Below are positions 40,452-51,735 of a DNA stretch of 64,000 bases, one piece after another. Where the stretch lies: contig CANXME010000532.1 of NCBI GenBank assembly GCA_948144175.1, forward strand, positions 1,801,001 through 1,865,000, given 5' to 3'. A program made the position numbers and the translations under genes. The stretch is from Closterium sp. NIES-65 (lineage: Eukaryota > Streptophyta > Zygnematophyceae > Desmidiales > Closteriaceae). Numbering within the stretch: the first letter of the stretch is position 1; every line of letters begins with the position of its first letter. The notes beneath the pieces are model-generated. The model made no database searches and was not told where the DNA came from. It worked only from the letters and a program-made list of their open reading frames with translations.

Positions 40452-40772
40452 TGTTAGATTTTACTGTAGTGTTCCTTTATAAGTCTCCCAGCCTTCCAAT
40501 AATTGTACTATTATTGGAGGGCCAGAACAAATTGAAGTCTAGAATTATTGGAGGGTAAGGATTATTGGCGGGTAGAATTATTGGTGTGGGATTATTGGTG
40601 TGGATGAAGCCACCATGAAAGGGGTTAGCTGCTTAGATAAATACTCTGCTCTGCCAATTCGTAGTCAATCCATTGTTATAAATCCATTCAGTTGCAAGTT
40701 TCTCTTGCTACTTTTCTACAATCAAGGCTTCCGCTATGACGGCACTATGCCTTCCTAGCATGGTATCAGAGC
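40452..40772 (+). repeat. Element I: putative 5' LTR and primer binding site
   Basis: An exact initiator-Met primer site TGGTATCAGAGC lies at 40761-40772. The sequence before it ends CTAGCA and begins TGTTAGA at about 40452, a common copia LTR start, giving about 309 bp. The interior has three GAATTATTGG- or GGATTATTGG-like repeats near 40540-40600. No second LTR is in the window, so the left boundary is a guess. Confidence 0.6.
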
Positions 40773-40882
40773 TACTCTAGGGGGCATGCTGCCGAAATTC
40801 AGTCAGGAACTTATTATCAACAACGTTTGACAAGGATATCAGCAAGTTAGCATAAGTACCAGCAACTTTCTGGATCAACGGT

Positions 40883-41130
40883 ATGGCTCAGTTTGATGAG
40901 GAAGTTGACGCAGGATACGCGGCGTTTGAAGAGGCCATCATGGCTCAACATGAGCATCTGGAGAACATGATCGCAAGGGCACCACCAAGACTTCAAGCGT
41001 CATTAAGAGCCAAGTTCAACATGCCAAGTCAAACACAAAACCCATCCACCCGTGGACAGTCACATAAAAACACTCCACGTACCGAGCAAACCCACGCTGC
41101 GCATGCTGAAGTTGGAGGTGAAGAGGAGGG
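40883..41130 (+). pseudogene. Element I gag start, truncated
   Basis: About 80 codons from ATG 40883 (MAQFDEEVDAGYAAFEEAI), 110 bp after a primer site, so most likely the start of gag of another copia element. No domain is recognisable in this short piece. Homology switches near 41125-41140 to the complement of element H1, and the rest of I is missing. The frame running on to 41224 is antisense H1 sequence. Confidence 0.5.
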
Positions 41131-41132
41131 AG

Positions 41133-42611
41133 ACGTACCAGCCTCACTGGCACCTAGAGCAGCAGCCTCACCAGTATCTAGAGCAGCAGTCTCAATGCCC
41201 GGGTCGGGCGGGAAACACCGGTAACAGTCACCCTCATCACCAATAGTCACAACATACATGGCAGCAAGAATAGCATAAAAGTCAAGATCAAAGATAGCTA
41301 CACCCGCCCTAGACAGCTCACCCCAGCGGGGGATCTCAGTGGCCTCCGGGAACTTGTGACGCCAAGCGTCCGTCAGGCGGCCAAAGCAGCGCTGGGTGGG
41401 GTGTGCACCCCCACACTGCTCACCCGCGCAGTCGCCGGTGCGTAGGACGTAGGTGCACGAACTGGTACCCCCACCACGCTGACGTGCAGCGTACCACTCA
41501 CGGAGTTGCTGAGGGGGGGGGGAAGTCCCGAGAACGCTGCTGCCGCTGCTGCTGCTACTGCTGGCGCTGACCACCACCGGAGCCGCCCCGCTGCGTAGCG
41601 TCACCCCGACCAGCTCCACTTCCTCCACCACCGCCTCCTCCACCTCCGCCACCACCGCCGCCTCCGCTCCCACCGCTACTGCCTCCGCCGCCTCCGCCGC
41701 CTCCGCCTCCACTGCCGCCACCGACACCTCCACCCCCGCCACCACTCCCACCGCCACCCCCACTCCCTCCGCCGCCTCCACCGCCGCCTCCACCACCCCC
41801 GCTAGCTCCTCCAGCGCCCCTGCCTCCCTTGCCCTTGCCAGAGCGGCGTCTCCCGCTGGGGGTAGACGCCGCACCGACCGACTCAAGACCAACGAGGTCG
41901 GTCGCAGCGGCAGAGGCGACAGAGGGCAAAAGGGGGGAGGGGGAACACCCCTCAAAGATGGGGGTGCGAGGGTCACCACGAGAGGCTCCTACAGCGACTA
42001 TGCTCTTCTCCGCTGCTAAGAGGGCCTTCTCTAGGAGGTCAACAGTGAGAGTGGTGGGACAGACTGAGAGGAAGTGGTCTCTGACTACACGAAGGGAGTC
42101 AGGGAGGCGGGTGACTATGTAGTAGAGAGTGATGTACATGGGGGGGGGGGTTCCTGGCGCAGAACTCAGCAGAAAGCGCAGCGCGGTAGCGAGTGTCACT
42201 AGTGCGGAGGTGCGTAATGAGGTCAGCAATTGTGGGAAAGGCAGCAAGGTCAGGGAAGAGGTACGGTAGCATGAGGCGGCTCAGTGCAGCAGTGGCAGGG
42301 GAAGAGTAGCGCGCAACTACAGCGTCGTACAAGGTCTGAGCACTCTTGTACTGACTAAAGTTCGCGCGCTCAGTGGTAGGCAGGTGGCGACGCACAGCAA
42401 GACGTGCAGCAGCATCGCGAGTGGCCCACTGTGAGCGAACAGTGGCGTCGGCATCGGCAGCAGGGGCAGGGGAAGCACCAGAGGTGAGGTCAAAGAGGGA
42501 GAGACCGTCTGCCCTATCGCAGTGCAGGAAAAGTTGGAGGTCATCTACCCAGACGTCAAAGTCAATGGCCCGACCCTTAGCGTCAAAAGTGAGAACACTG
42601 GGGGTAGCCAT
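41133..42611 (-). pseudogene. gag: Element H1 gag and start of pol, frameshifted
   Basis: ATG at 42611 (MATPSVLTFDAKG). The capsid-like domain reads to FCARNPPP, where an expanded C-run (11 C on the sense strand, 42139-42149) shifts the frame. MYITLYYIVTRLPDSL resumes in another frame, followed by the basic stretch SGRRRSGKGKGG and the Gly-rich tail (about 41820-41640). A further shift near 41560 leads to QQLREWYAARQRGGG and the finger CTYVLRTGDCAGEQC.. (about 41460-41380). Confidence 0.8.
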
Positions 42612-42639
42612 GACAGTAGTAGACTAGCAGCGCTAACTG

Positions 42640-43440
42640 TAGAGCAGGGGCAGTGCAGTGACAGAGGCGCTGCTCTCACCAGACAGGGCGGTTCGGGCAG
42701 CTCGGGCGACTCGGCAGCAACTGCGGCTCGGCGGCACCCGCAGCTCGGCTCCTCAGCTGCTCAGGCGGCTCGGGCTGCTTAGCGGCGCGGGCGGCTCGGG
42801 CGGTAGGGAACGAGGCCGGGACCGCAGGTAGTGCGCCGGGGCCGCAGGTAGGGCGGCGGGGCCGTTGGTAGGGCAGCGGGGCTGCAGGTAGGGCGTCGGG
42901 GCCGCAGGTAGGGCGGCTGGGCCGCGGGTAGGGCGGCTGGGCCGCAGGTAGGGCGGCTGGGCCGTAGGTAGGGCGGCGGGGCCACAGGTAGGGCGGCTGG
43001 GCCGCAGGTAGGGCGGCGGGGCGGGGCCGTAGGTAGGGCGACGGGGCCGGGTCGAAGGTAGGGCGACGGGGCCGGTACGCAGGTAGGGCGACGGGGCCGG
43101 GGCCGGGGCGCAGGTAGGGCGACGGGGCCGGGGTCGGAGGTGGGGCGACGGGGCCGGGGTCGCAAGCAGGGCGACGGGGCCGGGGCCGGGGCGCAGGTAG
43201 GGCGACGGGGCTAGGGCCGGGGCCGCAGGTATGGCTACGGGGCCAGGGTCGCAGGTGGGGCGACGGGGCCGGGGTCGCAGGTAGGGCGACGGGGCCGGGG
43301 CGCAGGTAGGGCGACGGGGCCGGGGCGCAGGTAGGGCGACGGGGCCGGGGCGCAGGTAGGGCGACGGGGCCGAGGCGCTGGTAGGGCGACGGGGCCGGGG
43401 CCGTAGGTAGGGCGACGGGGTCGCTAGGGCGACGAATCAG
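42640..43440 (-). repeat. Element H1 GC-rich repetitive leader
   Basis: About 20 or more imperfect units of 20-27 bp, plus-strand core GGTAGGGCGACGGGGCCGG (42830-43430), and CGGCTCGGGCGG-like units at 42690-42800. The antisense Pro/Arg-rich frame is not a gene. Confidence 0.82.
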
Positions 43441-43696
43441 GGGCCGCTAAGGCGGCTCGACGAAGTCAGAGAGGGGAGCGTGACTCGGGCTGAGCGCGCT
43501 CCGGGCAGGAAAAAAACTTTCGACTTGGTGGGCCCTAGGCACAGTTCCCACGAGGGAACCTTCTTTGATACCATGAGAAAACTGAAACGAGAATGGATGC
43601 ACTAAGGAATGGAATGTGGTACAAATATGCAACCCTAGAAATGTGTACCCCATGTAGGCTACCCCACTACAGCCTATAGAACATTATGATTTGACA

Positions 43697-45314
43697 CCAG
43701 CACCCGTAGCAGCTCCAAAACCTCCATCTCCAGCGCCAGCAGCGCCCGCACCTCCAACAGCTCTAAAACCTCCAGCGTCAGCACCCGCAGCAGCTCCAGA
43801 ACCTCCAGCTCTAGCGCTACCAGCGCCAGCGCCTCCAACAGCTCCAGAACCTCTAGCGCCGGCACCCGCAGTAGCTCCAGAACCTCTGGCTCCAGCACCA
43901 CCAGTAGGAGCACCCCCAGAATCCGCACCTACAGCTCCAGGGCCTCCAACCTTAGAGTCTACAGCAGCACCTCCAGGTCGAGCAGAACCTCCAGTCCCAG
44001 CACCTCCAGTATCTCCAGTACGAGCACCTCTGTGACCAGCTGCTCCAGGAACTCCAGTAGAAACAACTCCAGTAGCAGAGTCACCAGCTCCAGCGCCTCC
44101 CACAGCAGGGCCCCTAGCTCCAGCAGCGCGACCCTGACGGCTAACGTACCACTCACGCAGCTGCTGTAAGGAGAGAGGGACAGCGCCGGCTCCAGTGCCT
44201 CCAATACCCGCGCCTCTTGCAGCAGGGCCCCCAACTCCAGCAGCTCGACCCTGACGGCTAACGTACCACTCACCCAGCTGCTATGGGGAGAGAGGGAGAT
44301 GACGACGAGAGTGCAGCGGTGAGGCACCAGCAGAGCAACTACGGAGACGGCGGCTCCAGGGTGACTGCTCACCAGACGCCTCAGCGCCCCCAGGTGCACC
44401 CCCAGACTCAGTACCCCCAGGCTCAGCACCCCCAGACTCCTCACGCCCAGGCTCAGCACCTCCAGGCTTCACACGCCCAGGCTCAGCACCCCCAGGCTCC
44501 GCACCCCCAAGCTTAGCAACCCCAGAAGTAGCACCCCGAGCAGGACCACCCGCAGCAGGACCTGAGTCATCAGTGACCTCAACCGGCGCAGTCAAGGGAG
44601 GAGGGTCTACCTAAGACACACCTGAAGGAGCAGGACCGAGAGCGGGGAGGGGGTCTACCTGGGGAGCACTTGGAGCGAGGAAGAGCGGTGAGGGGGGGAG
44701 AGGGGCAGTGCGGTAGGGGAAGAGAAGGTAAAAGGGAACCGACTCGTCGAACGTGACGTCCTGAGAGGGGAAGACACGGCGCGAGGTGGGGTGGTAAAAC
44801 TGCTAGCCAGACGCGTCAGGGAAAAAGCCAAGGAAGACACAAGGAACGGCGTGGGAGGAGAGCTTGTCCGCGGACGTATCGCGGACAAAGGCACGAGAAC
44901 CCCAGACCCGGAACACCGACGCATCGCCAACCTCCCCCGTCCACCGCAGTGTGGGCGAGGTCTCTGGCTAGGAGACACGGGGCTAGAGGCTGAGCTGATG
45001 CGCGACGTAGCGGACCGCAAACGGCCACAGAAAATGGGGGGCAGCGACATGGACCATGGAGGTACGCGTGACCTCCATGACCAAGCCAATGCGACGCTCA
45101 GCAACCCCATTCTGTTGCGGAGAGGCCGGAAGTGTGAACGTGTGGCGAATGCCCTCCCCACGACAAAAGCTCTGCAGAAGGTCGGAGGAAAACTCCCCAC
45201 CTCTGTCAGAGTGCAGACGCAAGACGAGAAACTCCGTCCCGAACCGCTCGCGGAGCTGGAGACGGGCAGCGCGGATCCAAGGGATCAAAACATCAAGGAC
45301 CTCACCCTTGGTGC
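43697..45314 (-). pseudogene. pol: Element H2 pol middle part: integrase core end and linker
   Basis: Minus strand, continuing from 63329-64000 on the other side of element G. Reads [25 protein letters not shown] and NGVAERRIGLVMEVTR (45290-45060), then the C-terminal integrase region, the GGAEP-type linker (44520-44380) and two copies of a QQL(R/G)EWYVSRQGRAAG segment (about 44285 and 44165). Long Gly/Ala-rich sequence follows to 43697, where H1 begins. RT and RNase H are not found. In-frame TAGs occur at 44983-44985 (CAG in relatives) and near 44281, plus frameshifts. G split it with a GGTGC duplication (45310-45314 and 63324-63328). Confidence 0.82.
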
Positions 45315-46157
45315 TGTTGGTGCAACCCTACGGTTTGCACTCGGCTTGTTGTCCGTGTGCGTGCATGTGTGTATGTATGGAATGGTATGAGGGCATGGGA
45401 TAATATATATTTCATGCTTATAATTGTGTGTGAATGTTGAGTCATGATGTCGAGTGTGTGTGTCGAGTCTATAGCGAGTTATCGCTAGACGCGTGTTACG
45501 CGGTCGTTTGTGTCTCGCGCGCGGTTTTTATTTTTGTCGTGCGCGGTTTCTATTTTGTCCTGTGTCGAACGTTCGGTATGTCGCAGGTGTGTGCAGCAGA
45601 CCCATCAAGAACTCAAGGATGAGTTTGTGATGAAGAGCCCGAGCCTTGGTGTCAAGCCTCAAGTGATTTCGAAGCTCGCCAAAAGGGTACACCTCAAGAT
45701 ATTGAAGATAGTTACATTACTTTGTGTAGTGTAACATTTCACTTGGTGTAGGCCCTAGTGAAGGGTAGTTTCGAGACCCTTCGTGGTTGGGGACAGTGTG
45801 GCACTGTTCCACATCACTGTACCTCGGCTCTTGGGGTTTGTAGGAGCTGGGAGTCATTCCCAACTCGTAACTCTTCATATCTCTTCCTATTTTGTGTTCT
45901 AAGACTATAGTGGCTACCATAGTGCTGTCGTTCAAACCAACACTGTGTCGTCAATACTTGGTGAAATTGTGCGATCTAAATTGCCTATTGTAGGTGACGT
46001 TCAGACGCTCTAGATCCAAGTTGAATCAGGTAATTTGAAGTTGTGACCGGAGCGCTATGAACGTTTGAAGCCGCTGTGCAGAAATCCGGCTGTGCACTCT
46101 ATCTTTCGTTTTAGGCACATTGGAGCCTATTGTGACTATAACAAGTGGTATCAGAGC
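45315..46157 (+). repeat. Element G 5' LTR and primer binding site
   Basis: LTR 45315-46143, two-base spacer AG, then an exact initiator-Met site TGGTATCAGAGC at 46146-46157. Confidence 0.95.
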
Positions 46158-46177
46158 CCCTTGGAGCAGTTTCGACA

Positions 46178-46648
46178 ATGGGTGGACCTGAGGAAAGGGG
46201 TGGCAGAGGTGCTGGTGGCAGAGGAGAAGCCCAAGCTCAAGGCCAACCCCGTAATTCAGCCATGGCGCCTGTGCAATCAAGTGTTGGCCCATCTAGGGAT
46301 GAGCCTAGAGTGTTTGGCCTTGACAAGTTCAATGGTGACAACTTTGCTGAGTGGTCCTTCAGAATGGAGAACATATTTGACCACTATGACCTGCTGGAGG
46401 TAATGGAAGGAACGGAGAAGCGTCCCGAGAACGACCCGGAGAAGAGCCCGTGGGTGCGGAAGAGCGCACAAGGCTACCTCCTAGTTGGGCAAGCGTTGGG
46501 GAGCAGCCAAATCCGTCACAGCAAGCCTTTCCAGCGTGAACCAGAGAAGGGACCAAAGGCATGGGCTGCTCTCAAGGGTGTACACGCTTCTGCAACAGCG
46601 GCGGTAGCTGTGGTGTTGGAACGGGCAAATGGCGACACTACGAATTGA
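46178..46648 (+). pseudogene. gag: Element G gag N-terminal part
   Basis: Starts at ATG 46178 (MGGPEERGGRGAGGRGE), 20 bp after the primer site. It contains the typical copia gag start FNGDNFAEWSFRMENIFD (about 46327-46380) and the following helical domain up to VVLERANGDTTN. The frame closes at 46648, while the rest of gag continues in another frame from 46629 (overlap 20 bp). The break falls inside the gag helical domain, which argues for a mutation and against a programmed frameshift. Confidence 0.82.
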
Positions 46649-49600
46649 AGAGGATGAAGCGGTTGAAGAAGGGGTGCAGAAATTCTTCGACTTGTTGACG
46701 CGGCTTGAGGGAGTCGATTTGAACTATAGTGAGCTCCAAAAGAAGACCAAGTTGCTGGCCCTACTCCCTGAGTCATGGTCCTCGCTCATCATCAACCTTA
46801 ATCGCGACTTGCCCCGCCTCTCGCTTGAAGACGTGAAGCGAGCTATCCTTCAAGAGGATTTCCGCCGCCGTGAGTTGGCGAGTGCGGATGGCGCTGAGGC
46901 AGCGAGCATCGGCCGTGGATATGGTCAAGGAAGAGGTAGAGGACGAGGGGGAGGAAGGTTTGGTGGCAGCAACTTCGGCGGAGGCCGCGGGAGTGGCGGT
47001 TACGGCAGCGACGACAAGAGCTACGGATGCGGTCGCGGCCGATTCGACGACGAGTGTCACTATTGCCACAAGAGCGGACACATGTGGCGCGACTGCTACA
47101 AACTCCCTGATGGTTGGACCCCTGCTCAAGGCCAAGAGGTTAGAGGAGCAGGAGGAGGGAGAGGAAGAGGCCGTGGAGGCCGTGGCGGTCGCGGTGGCGG
47201 AGCTGCAAACATGAAGAGCGGAGACAACGACAAGGACCCGAGCAACGATCGGTACCAGGGTCTATTCTACTTCGTGTCGACGCAAGTACTGACTGGTCCA
47301 GAGAAGGATGAAGGCTTTGAGGAGCCAGCAGCTGTGGGGAAGGTGACTCTACACCCTCTGGACTATTGGGTGATCGATAGTGGCGCTACCTATAGCATGA
47401 CACCTCGCCCGGACTTGCTCACCGAACTCGAACCGTCACCGGTGAAGCATGTCACATCAGCTTTGGGGCAGCGAGCGGAGGTGAAAGGCATGGGCAAGGC
47501 CATGTTTAAGGGTGCTGATGGGAAGATGGTGGGCCTCAAGAATGTTCTTTGGGTGCCCAGCCTTGCTGCCGACCTGATTTCCGTGCGGCGGTTGGCAAAG
47601 GCCGGCATGGACACGAACTCAAAGGGAGCCAAGACCTACACCGCAAGGCTTGGCGATCGGATTCTTTGGGACCTTCATGAGGACAGAGATGTCTACAACG
47701 AGATGTGGCAGATCCCTGTGGTCCCAATGCCTAAGGAGAGGCAAGTGGCAGCAAGCGTCAGCACCAAAGGTGGAGCGGTTGGTAGCGGCGATTGCGCGGA
47801 CGGTCGCGCTAAGGAGAAGGAGTCCAAGAAGTGCAATCTTGGAGGGACCAGCAAGCTTGGTGAACCTATGGAGAGAGGTGCAGCAGCCAAGGAGCAGCAA
47901 AAGGCTGAGGAGAACCCCGAGGCAGCAACGGAGGAGGACTACGGAGAGAGTATGTGGGGCGCTATTGCGAGCGCGGCATTCTCCAATCCAACTTCGGCTA
48001 CGGGGGAGTGTGATTGGCTCACCTTGCATCGGCGCATGGGGCATGTGGCCGTGCCCATCTTGCAGCAGCTAGTAAAGAATGAGATGGTTGCTGGCATACG
48101 TGTGAAGGGGGAGCCCGATGAGGTACTTGGCTGCCCGACGTGCATGCAAGCCAAGTTCACCCGTTTCCCATTCTCTAGTTCGGAGGCAACGGCTAAGGCA
48201 CCACTTGATGAGGTGGTGATGGACGTGGTGGGCCCCCTGAAGCTTGGAGCTGCTGGAGCTGAGTACTTCCTCACTATTGTGGACGTCTACACCCGTATGA
48301 CTTGGGTGTACGTGCTGGCCAAGAAGAGCGACGTGGCTGAAACGTTGAAGGCGGATTGGTTCCCGATGGTGGAGCGGCAACAAGACCGTCTAGTCAAGTC
48401 AATCCGCACCGATCGAGGGGGAGAGTTCCTGAGCAAGGAGTTTGGGTTGTGGCTGAAGAAGAATGGTATTCGGCACTCCCTCACCATGCCATACTCCCCT
48501 GCAATGAACGGCATCGCCGAGCGAGCGAACCGCACAATCACGGAGGCGGCACGCGGGTTGCTCATTGAAGCCGGGCTACCCGACTATTTCTGGCCTGATG
48601 CGGTGCGGAGCGCGTGTGTGGCCAAGAACCGAGCCTTGAATCATGTGGGAGCAGACAAATGGGTGCCCTATGTGGAGTGGCTAGGAAGGAAGCCAAAGGT
48701 GGATATGCTTCGGGTGTTCGGGTGCATGTGCATGGCGCTCGTGCCTAAGCATCTTTGGCACAACAAGCTTGGTGCCAAGGCGGTGTGGGCCGTGCACTTG
48801 GGCATGGCTCAAAACAGCAAGGGATGGCTTCTTTGGGACCCATTCACCAAGAAGTTCTTGGTGAGCAGGGACTGCAAGTTCATGGAGAACTTCATGTACA
48901 AAGATTGGAAGGCGGAGAATGAGGCGAAGTTAGGCGTGCGGTTTGGGGAGGTGAAGAGTTCCGGTTTGGAGCATGTGGAGCTGCCTTTGGAGCTGAGCAG
49001 CGGCAGCACAACCACAAGGCAATCCTCCCTTGTGAATGGGGGAGAGGAGGCCAATGATGCAGAGGAAGAAGAGGAGGAGGTGCAGCAAGTGAGCGAGCGT
49101 GCACCGTCACTCCCTTCCCGTACTACGAGTGCTCCACGGATTCGAGCCACACTGCAGCAACGCCAAGGCCTTCAAGTCCCTGCAGCTGAGGAGGAAGGAA
49201 GGGGGAAGAGGAGAGTTCAACCCCCTAATAGGCTGACCTATGATGCGCTGGGAAAGCAGGGCAAGACAGCCCTGGCCGGAGCGGCAATGATGGTCGGAGA
49301 CGACGAGGAGAGTGACTACGAGGAGTGTGCCTTCGCGTTCTTCTCTCCGGTGGAGATGCCGGGAGAACCAGCAACTCTCAAGGAGGCTTTGGAGAGTAGT
49401 GATGCTGAGGAGTGGAAGAAGGCCATGGAGAGTGAGCTGAAGAGCATCAAGGAGAATGACACGTTTGAATTGGTGGAGCTACCGGAGGGGCGTACGGCGA
49501 TAACGTCCAAGTGGCTCTTCAAAATCAAGTCGGATGCCGACGGCAAGATCGAGCGCTACAAGTCTAGGCTTGTAGCCAAGGGGTACCAGCAGAAGGAGAA

Positions 49601-50948
49601 GGTGGACTTCAAGGAGCTGTTTGCCCCTGTGGTGAAGCCGACGACGCTGCGAACCCTATTCGCGGGAGCCGCCATCAAAGGATGGGTAGTAAAACAAATG
49701 GACATCGTAACGGCATTCCTTAACGGCATCCTTGAGGAGGAGATTTTTATGGCGCAGCCAGAGGGGTTTGATGATGGTAGTGGTAGAGTGTGGAAGCTGA
49801 AGAAGGCCCTCTATGGGCTGAAGCAGGCCCCTAGGCAATGGTACATGAAGCTGCGCGAATTGTTGGAGGGGATCAGCTTCACTCCCTCAACGGCCGATCA
49901 CTCCTTGTTCATGCTTGGCGAGGGGGAGCAGAGGAGATTCATGGTGGTTTATGTGGATGACATTCTTATATTCTCACCCTCCTCTGACCTTGTGAAGGAG
50001 GTGATGCTGAAGCTGCAAGAAAAGTTCAAGTGCAAGTCCCTTGGTGACGTGAACTTCTACCTTGGGCTCCACATCGAACGAGACGTGGAGAAGCGGAGCA
50101 TGCGAGTGCACCAACGGAAGTACCTGGAGGCGTTGGCTGCCAACTTCGGCCAGAGTGAAGGTCATGTGGCTACTCCCTTTCCCTCTGGGTTCAAGTGTGT
50201 GAAGGGACCAGAGGAGGAGAGCGTTAGTGAAGAGGAGAGGCGCCGTTTTCACTCGTTGGTGGGCAGCCTCATGTATGCGGCGGTAAACACCCGACCGGAC
50301 GTCGCGTTTGCTACCGGGCAGCTGGCTAGGGTTGTGCAATGCCCTAATGAGGAGCAGGTAGCAGCTGGAATGAGGGTGGCCAAGTATCTTGGCCAAACAC
50401 CGACCGTTGGGCTGCAATACTCGGCGGCGGCACAAAGGCGCCAAAAGGGCGCGGATGGTGTTGAACCCGGGCGTTTGTTCCTCACCGCCTACTCGGATGC
50501 TTCATATGCATCGGAAACAGAGGACATGACAAGTGTGGGAGGCTTCATATGCTGTGTTGGTGGAGGCCCAACTGCTTGGGAGAGCAAGAAGCAGGTTGAC
50601 CAAGCTTTGAGCTCGGTGGAGTCCGAGTACATGGCACTCTTCTGTGCGGTACGGGAGATTGTGTGGCAGCGGCGTTTGTTGGCTGAATTGGGGGAGGAGC
50701 AGCAAGGACCTACCCCACTCTACTGTAACAGCCAGGGTGCCATTGCTCTTGCTAAGAACCCTAAGTTGCATGGACTCACAAAGCACATGAGGGTGAAGTG
50801 GCATTGGACGAGGAGCATGGTGACCGCGGGTGAAGTTGAGTTGCGGTACGTGAAGACCACCGGGCAGCCGGCTGACATGATGACTAAGAGGCTGGTGGAG
50901 CAGCAGCATTGGAAGTGTTGCAAGCTGGCTGGGATGGCTCTGAACTGA
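46629..50948 (+). CDS. pol: Element G gag C-terminus and pol, 1439 codons
   Basis: Gag continues with the helical domain to residue 90 and an Arg/Gly-rich region with RGRGRGGGRFGG. The zinc knuckle CHYCHKSGHMWRDC is near residue 143. Protease WVIDSGATYSMTP is near 248. The integrase zinc region runs from LHRRMGH to CPTCMQAKF (about 465-515). The core has D (VMDVVGP, 530), D (IRTDRGGEF, 594) and E (NGIAERANR, 628). RT spans about 955-1195 with YVDDILIF near 1107. RNase H runs about 1285-1425 from AYSDASYASETED to QPADMMTKRL. All catalytic residues look intact. Ends at TGA 50946-50948, followed by the polypurine tract GAGGGGGAG (50979-50987). Confidence 0.93.
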   Translation: MATLRIEEDEAVEEGVQKFFDLLTRLEGVDLNYSELQKKTKLLALLPESWSSLIINLNRDLPRLSLEDVKRAILQEDFRRRELASADGAEAASIGRGYGQGRGRGRGGGRFGGSNFGGGRGSGGYGSDDKSYGCGRGRFDDECHYCHKSGHMWRDCYKLPDGWTPAQGQEVRGAGGGRGRGRGGRGGRGGGAANMKSGDNDKDPSNDRYQGLFYFVSTQVLTGPEKDEGFEEPAAVGKVTLHPLDYWVIDSGATYSMTPRPDLLTELEPSPVKHVTSALGQRAEVKGMGKAMFKGADGKMVGLKNVLWVPSLAADLISVRRLAKAGMDTNSKGAKTYTARLGDRILWDLHEDRDVYNEMWQIPVVPMPKERQVAASVSTKGGAVGSGDCADGRAKEKESKKCNLGGTSKLGEPMERGAAAKEQQKAEENPEAATEEDYGESMWGAIASAAFSNPTSATGECDWLTLHRRMGHVAVPILQQLVKNEMVAGIRVKGEPDEVLGCPTCMQAKFTRFPFSSSEATAKAPLDEVVMDVVGPLKLGAAGAEYFLTIVDVYTRMTWVYVLAKKSDVAETLKADWFPMVERQQDRLVKSIRTDRGGEFLSKEFGLWLKKNGIRHSLTMPYSPAMNGIAERANRTITEAARGLLIEAGLPDYFWPDAVRSACVAKNRALNHVGADKWVPYVEWLGRKPKVDMLRVFGCMCMALVPKHLWHNKLGAKAVWAVHLGMAQNSKGWLLWDPFTKKFLVSRDCKFMENFMYKDWKAENEAKLGVRFGEVKSSGLEHVELPLELSSGSTTTRQSSLVNGGEEANDAEEEEEEVQQVSERAPSLPSRTTSAPRIRATLQQRQGLQVPAAEEEGRGKRRVQPPNRLTYDALGKQGKTALAGAAMMVGDDEESDYEECAFAFFSPVEMPGEPATLKEALESSDAEEWKKAMESELKSIKENDTFELVELPEGRTAITSKWLFKIKSDADGKIERYKSRLVAKGYQQKEKVDFKELFAPVVKPTTLRTLFAGAAIKGWVVKQMDIVTAFLNGILEEEIFMAQPEGFDDGSGRVWKLKKALYGLKQAPRQWYMKLRELLEGISFTPSTADHSLFMLGEGEQRRFMVVYVDDILIFSPSSDLVKEVMLKLQEKFKCKSLGDVNFYLGLHIERDVEKRSMRVHQRKYLEALAANFGQSEGHVATPFPSGFKCVKGPEEESVSEEERRRFHSLVGSLMYAAVNTRPDVAFATGQLARVVQCPNEEQVAAGMRVAKYLGQTPTVGLQYSAAAQRRQKGADGVEPGRLFLTAYSDASYASETEDMTSVGGFICCVGGGPTAWESKKQVDQALSSVESEYMALFCAVREIVWQRRLLAELGEEQQGPTPLYCNSQGAIALAKNPKLHGLTKHMRVKWHWTRSMVTAGEVELRYVKTTGQPADMMTKRLVEQQHWKCCKLAGMALN

Positions 50949-51479
50949 GAGAGCAACATATCCTAAGGCCAACAATCCGAGGGGGAGTTTGTTGGTGCAA
51001 CCCTACGGTTTGCACTCGGCTTGTTGTCCGTGTGCCTGCATGTGTGTGTGTATGGAATGGTATGAGGGCATGTGATAATATACATTTCATGATTATAATT
51101 GTGTGTGAATGTTGAGTCATGATGTCGAGTGTGTGTGTCGAGTCAATAGCGAGTTATCGCTAGACACGTGTTACGCGGTCGTTTGTGTCTCGCGCGCGGT
51201 TTCTATTTTTGTCGTGCGCGGTTTCTATTTTGTCCTGTGTCGAACGTTCGGTGTGTCGCAGGTGTGTGCAGCAGACCCATCAAGTGTCAGAACATATAGC
51301 TTATACATTTGTGTAGGCTGTAGTGGGGTAACCCATATGGGGTTCAACCCAATTAGGGTTAGTACTTGTACCCAACTCTTTCATAGTTGAATCATTCTCG
51401 TTTCAATATTCACATGGTATCGAGCAGGTTCCCTCGTGGGAACTGTTCCTAAGGCCCTACTACTGCTTCCGCTGCTACT

Positions 51480-51735
51480 CGATCTGTCGCACGCCCCGCG
51501 GCGTGCGACCTATTTTGCGCGCGGCGATTTTCTTTCTGGCGCGCGCCCCGAGGCGCGCGGCCCCGCTACCCCGTCGCGCCGCCCTAGCGGCCGCGTCGCG
51601 CCGCCCTCGCGGCCCCGATCCGCCGCCCTAGTGGCCCCGTCACCTACCCCTGCGGCCTCAGCGCCGCCCTTCCTGGCCCCGGCTCCGCCCTTCCCGGCCC
51701 CGGCGCCACCTCGTCTGGCCCCGTCGCCTACCCCG
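51480..51735 (+). repeat. Element F GC-rich leader, first part
   Basis: GC-rich imperfect units (CCGTCGCGCCGCCCTAGCGG-like). It continues at 56764 after element D. Confidence 0.75.

Larger units (their letters stand above)
41131..43696 (-). mobile_element. Element H1: 5' half of a short-LTR copia element, truncated
   Basis: Minus strand. The 5' LTR is 43696-43574 (123 bp, TGTCAAATCATAATG..TTTTCTCA), followed by the primer site TGGTATCAAAGAAGG, a GC-rich leader, gag and the first part of pol (finger, ending near [12 protein letters not shown]). The rest and the 3' LTR are missing where it meets element I. Its 5' LTR abuts the linker region of H2, so H1 appears to have inserted there. The target duplication cannot be checked because the left end is lost. 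Confidence 0.8.

Noticed and set aside
42830-43430. CRISPR-like array in the H1 leader
   Set aside because: Units are contiguous and degenerate without unique spacers; the context is a eukaryotic retrotransposon leader.
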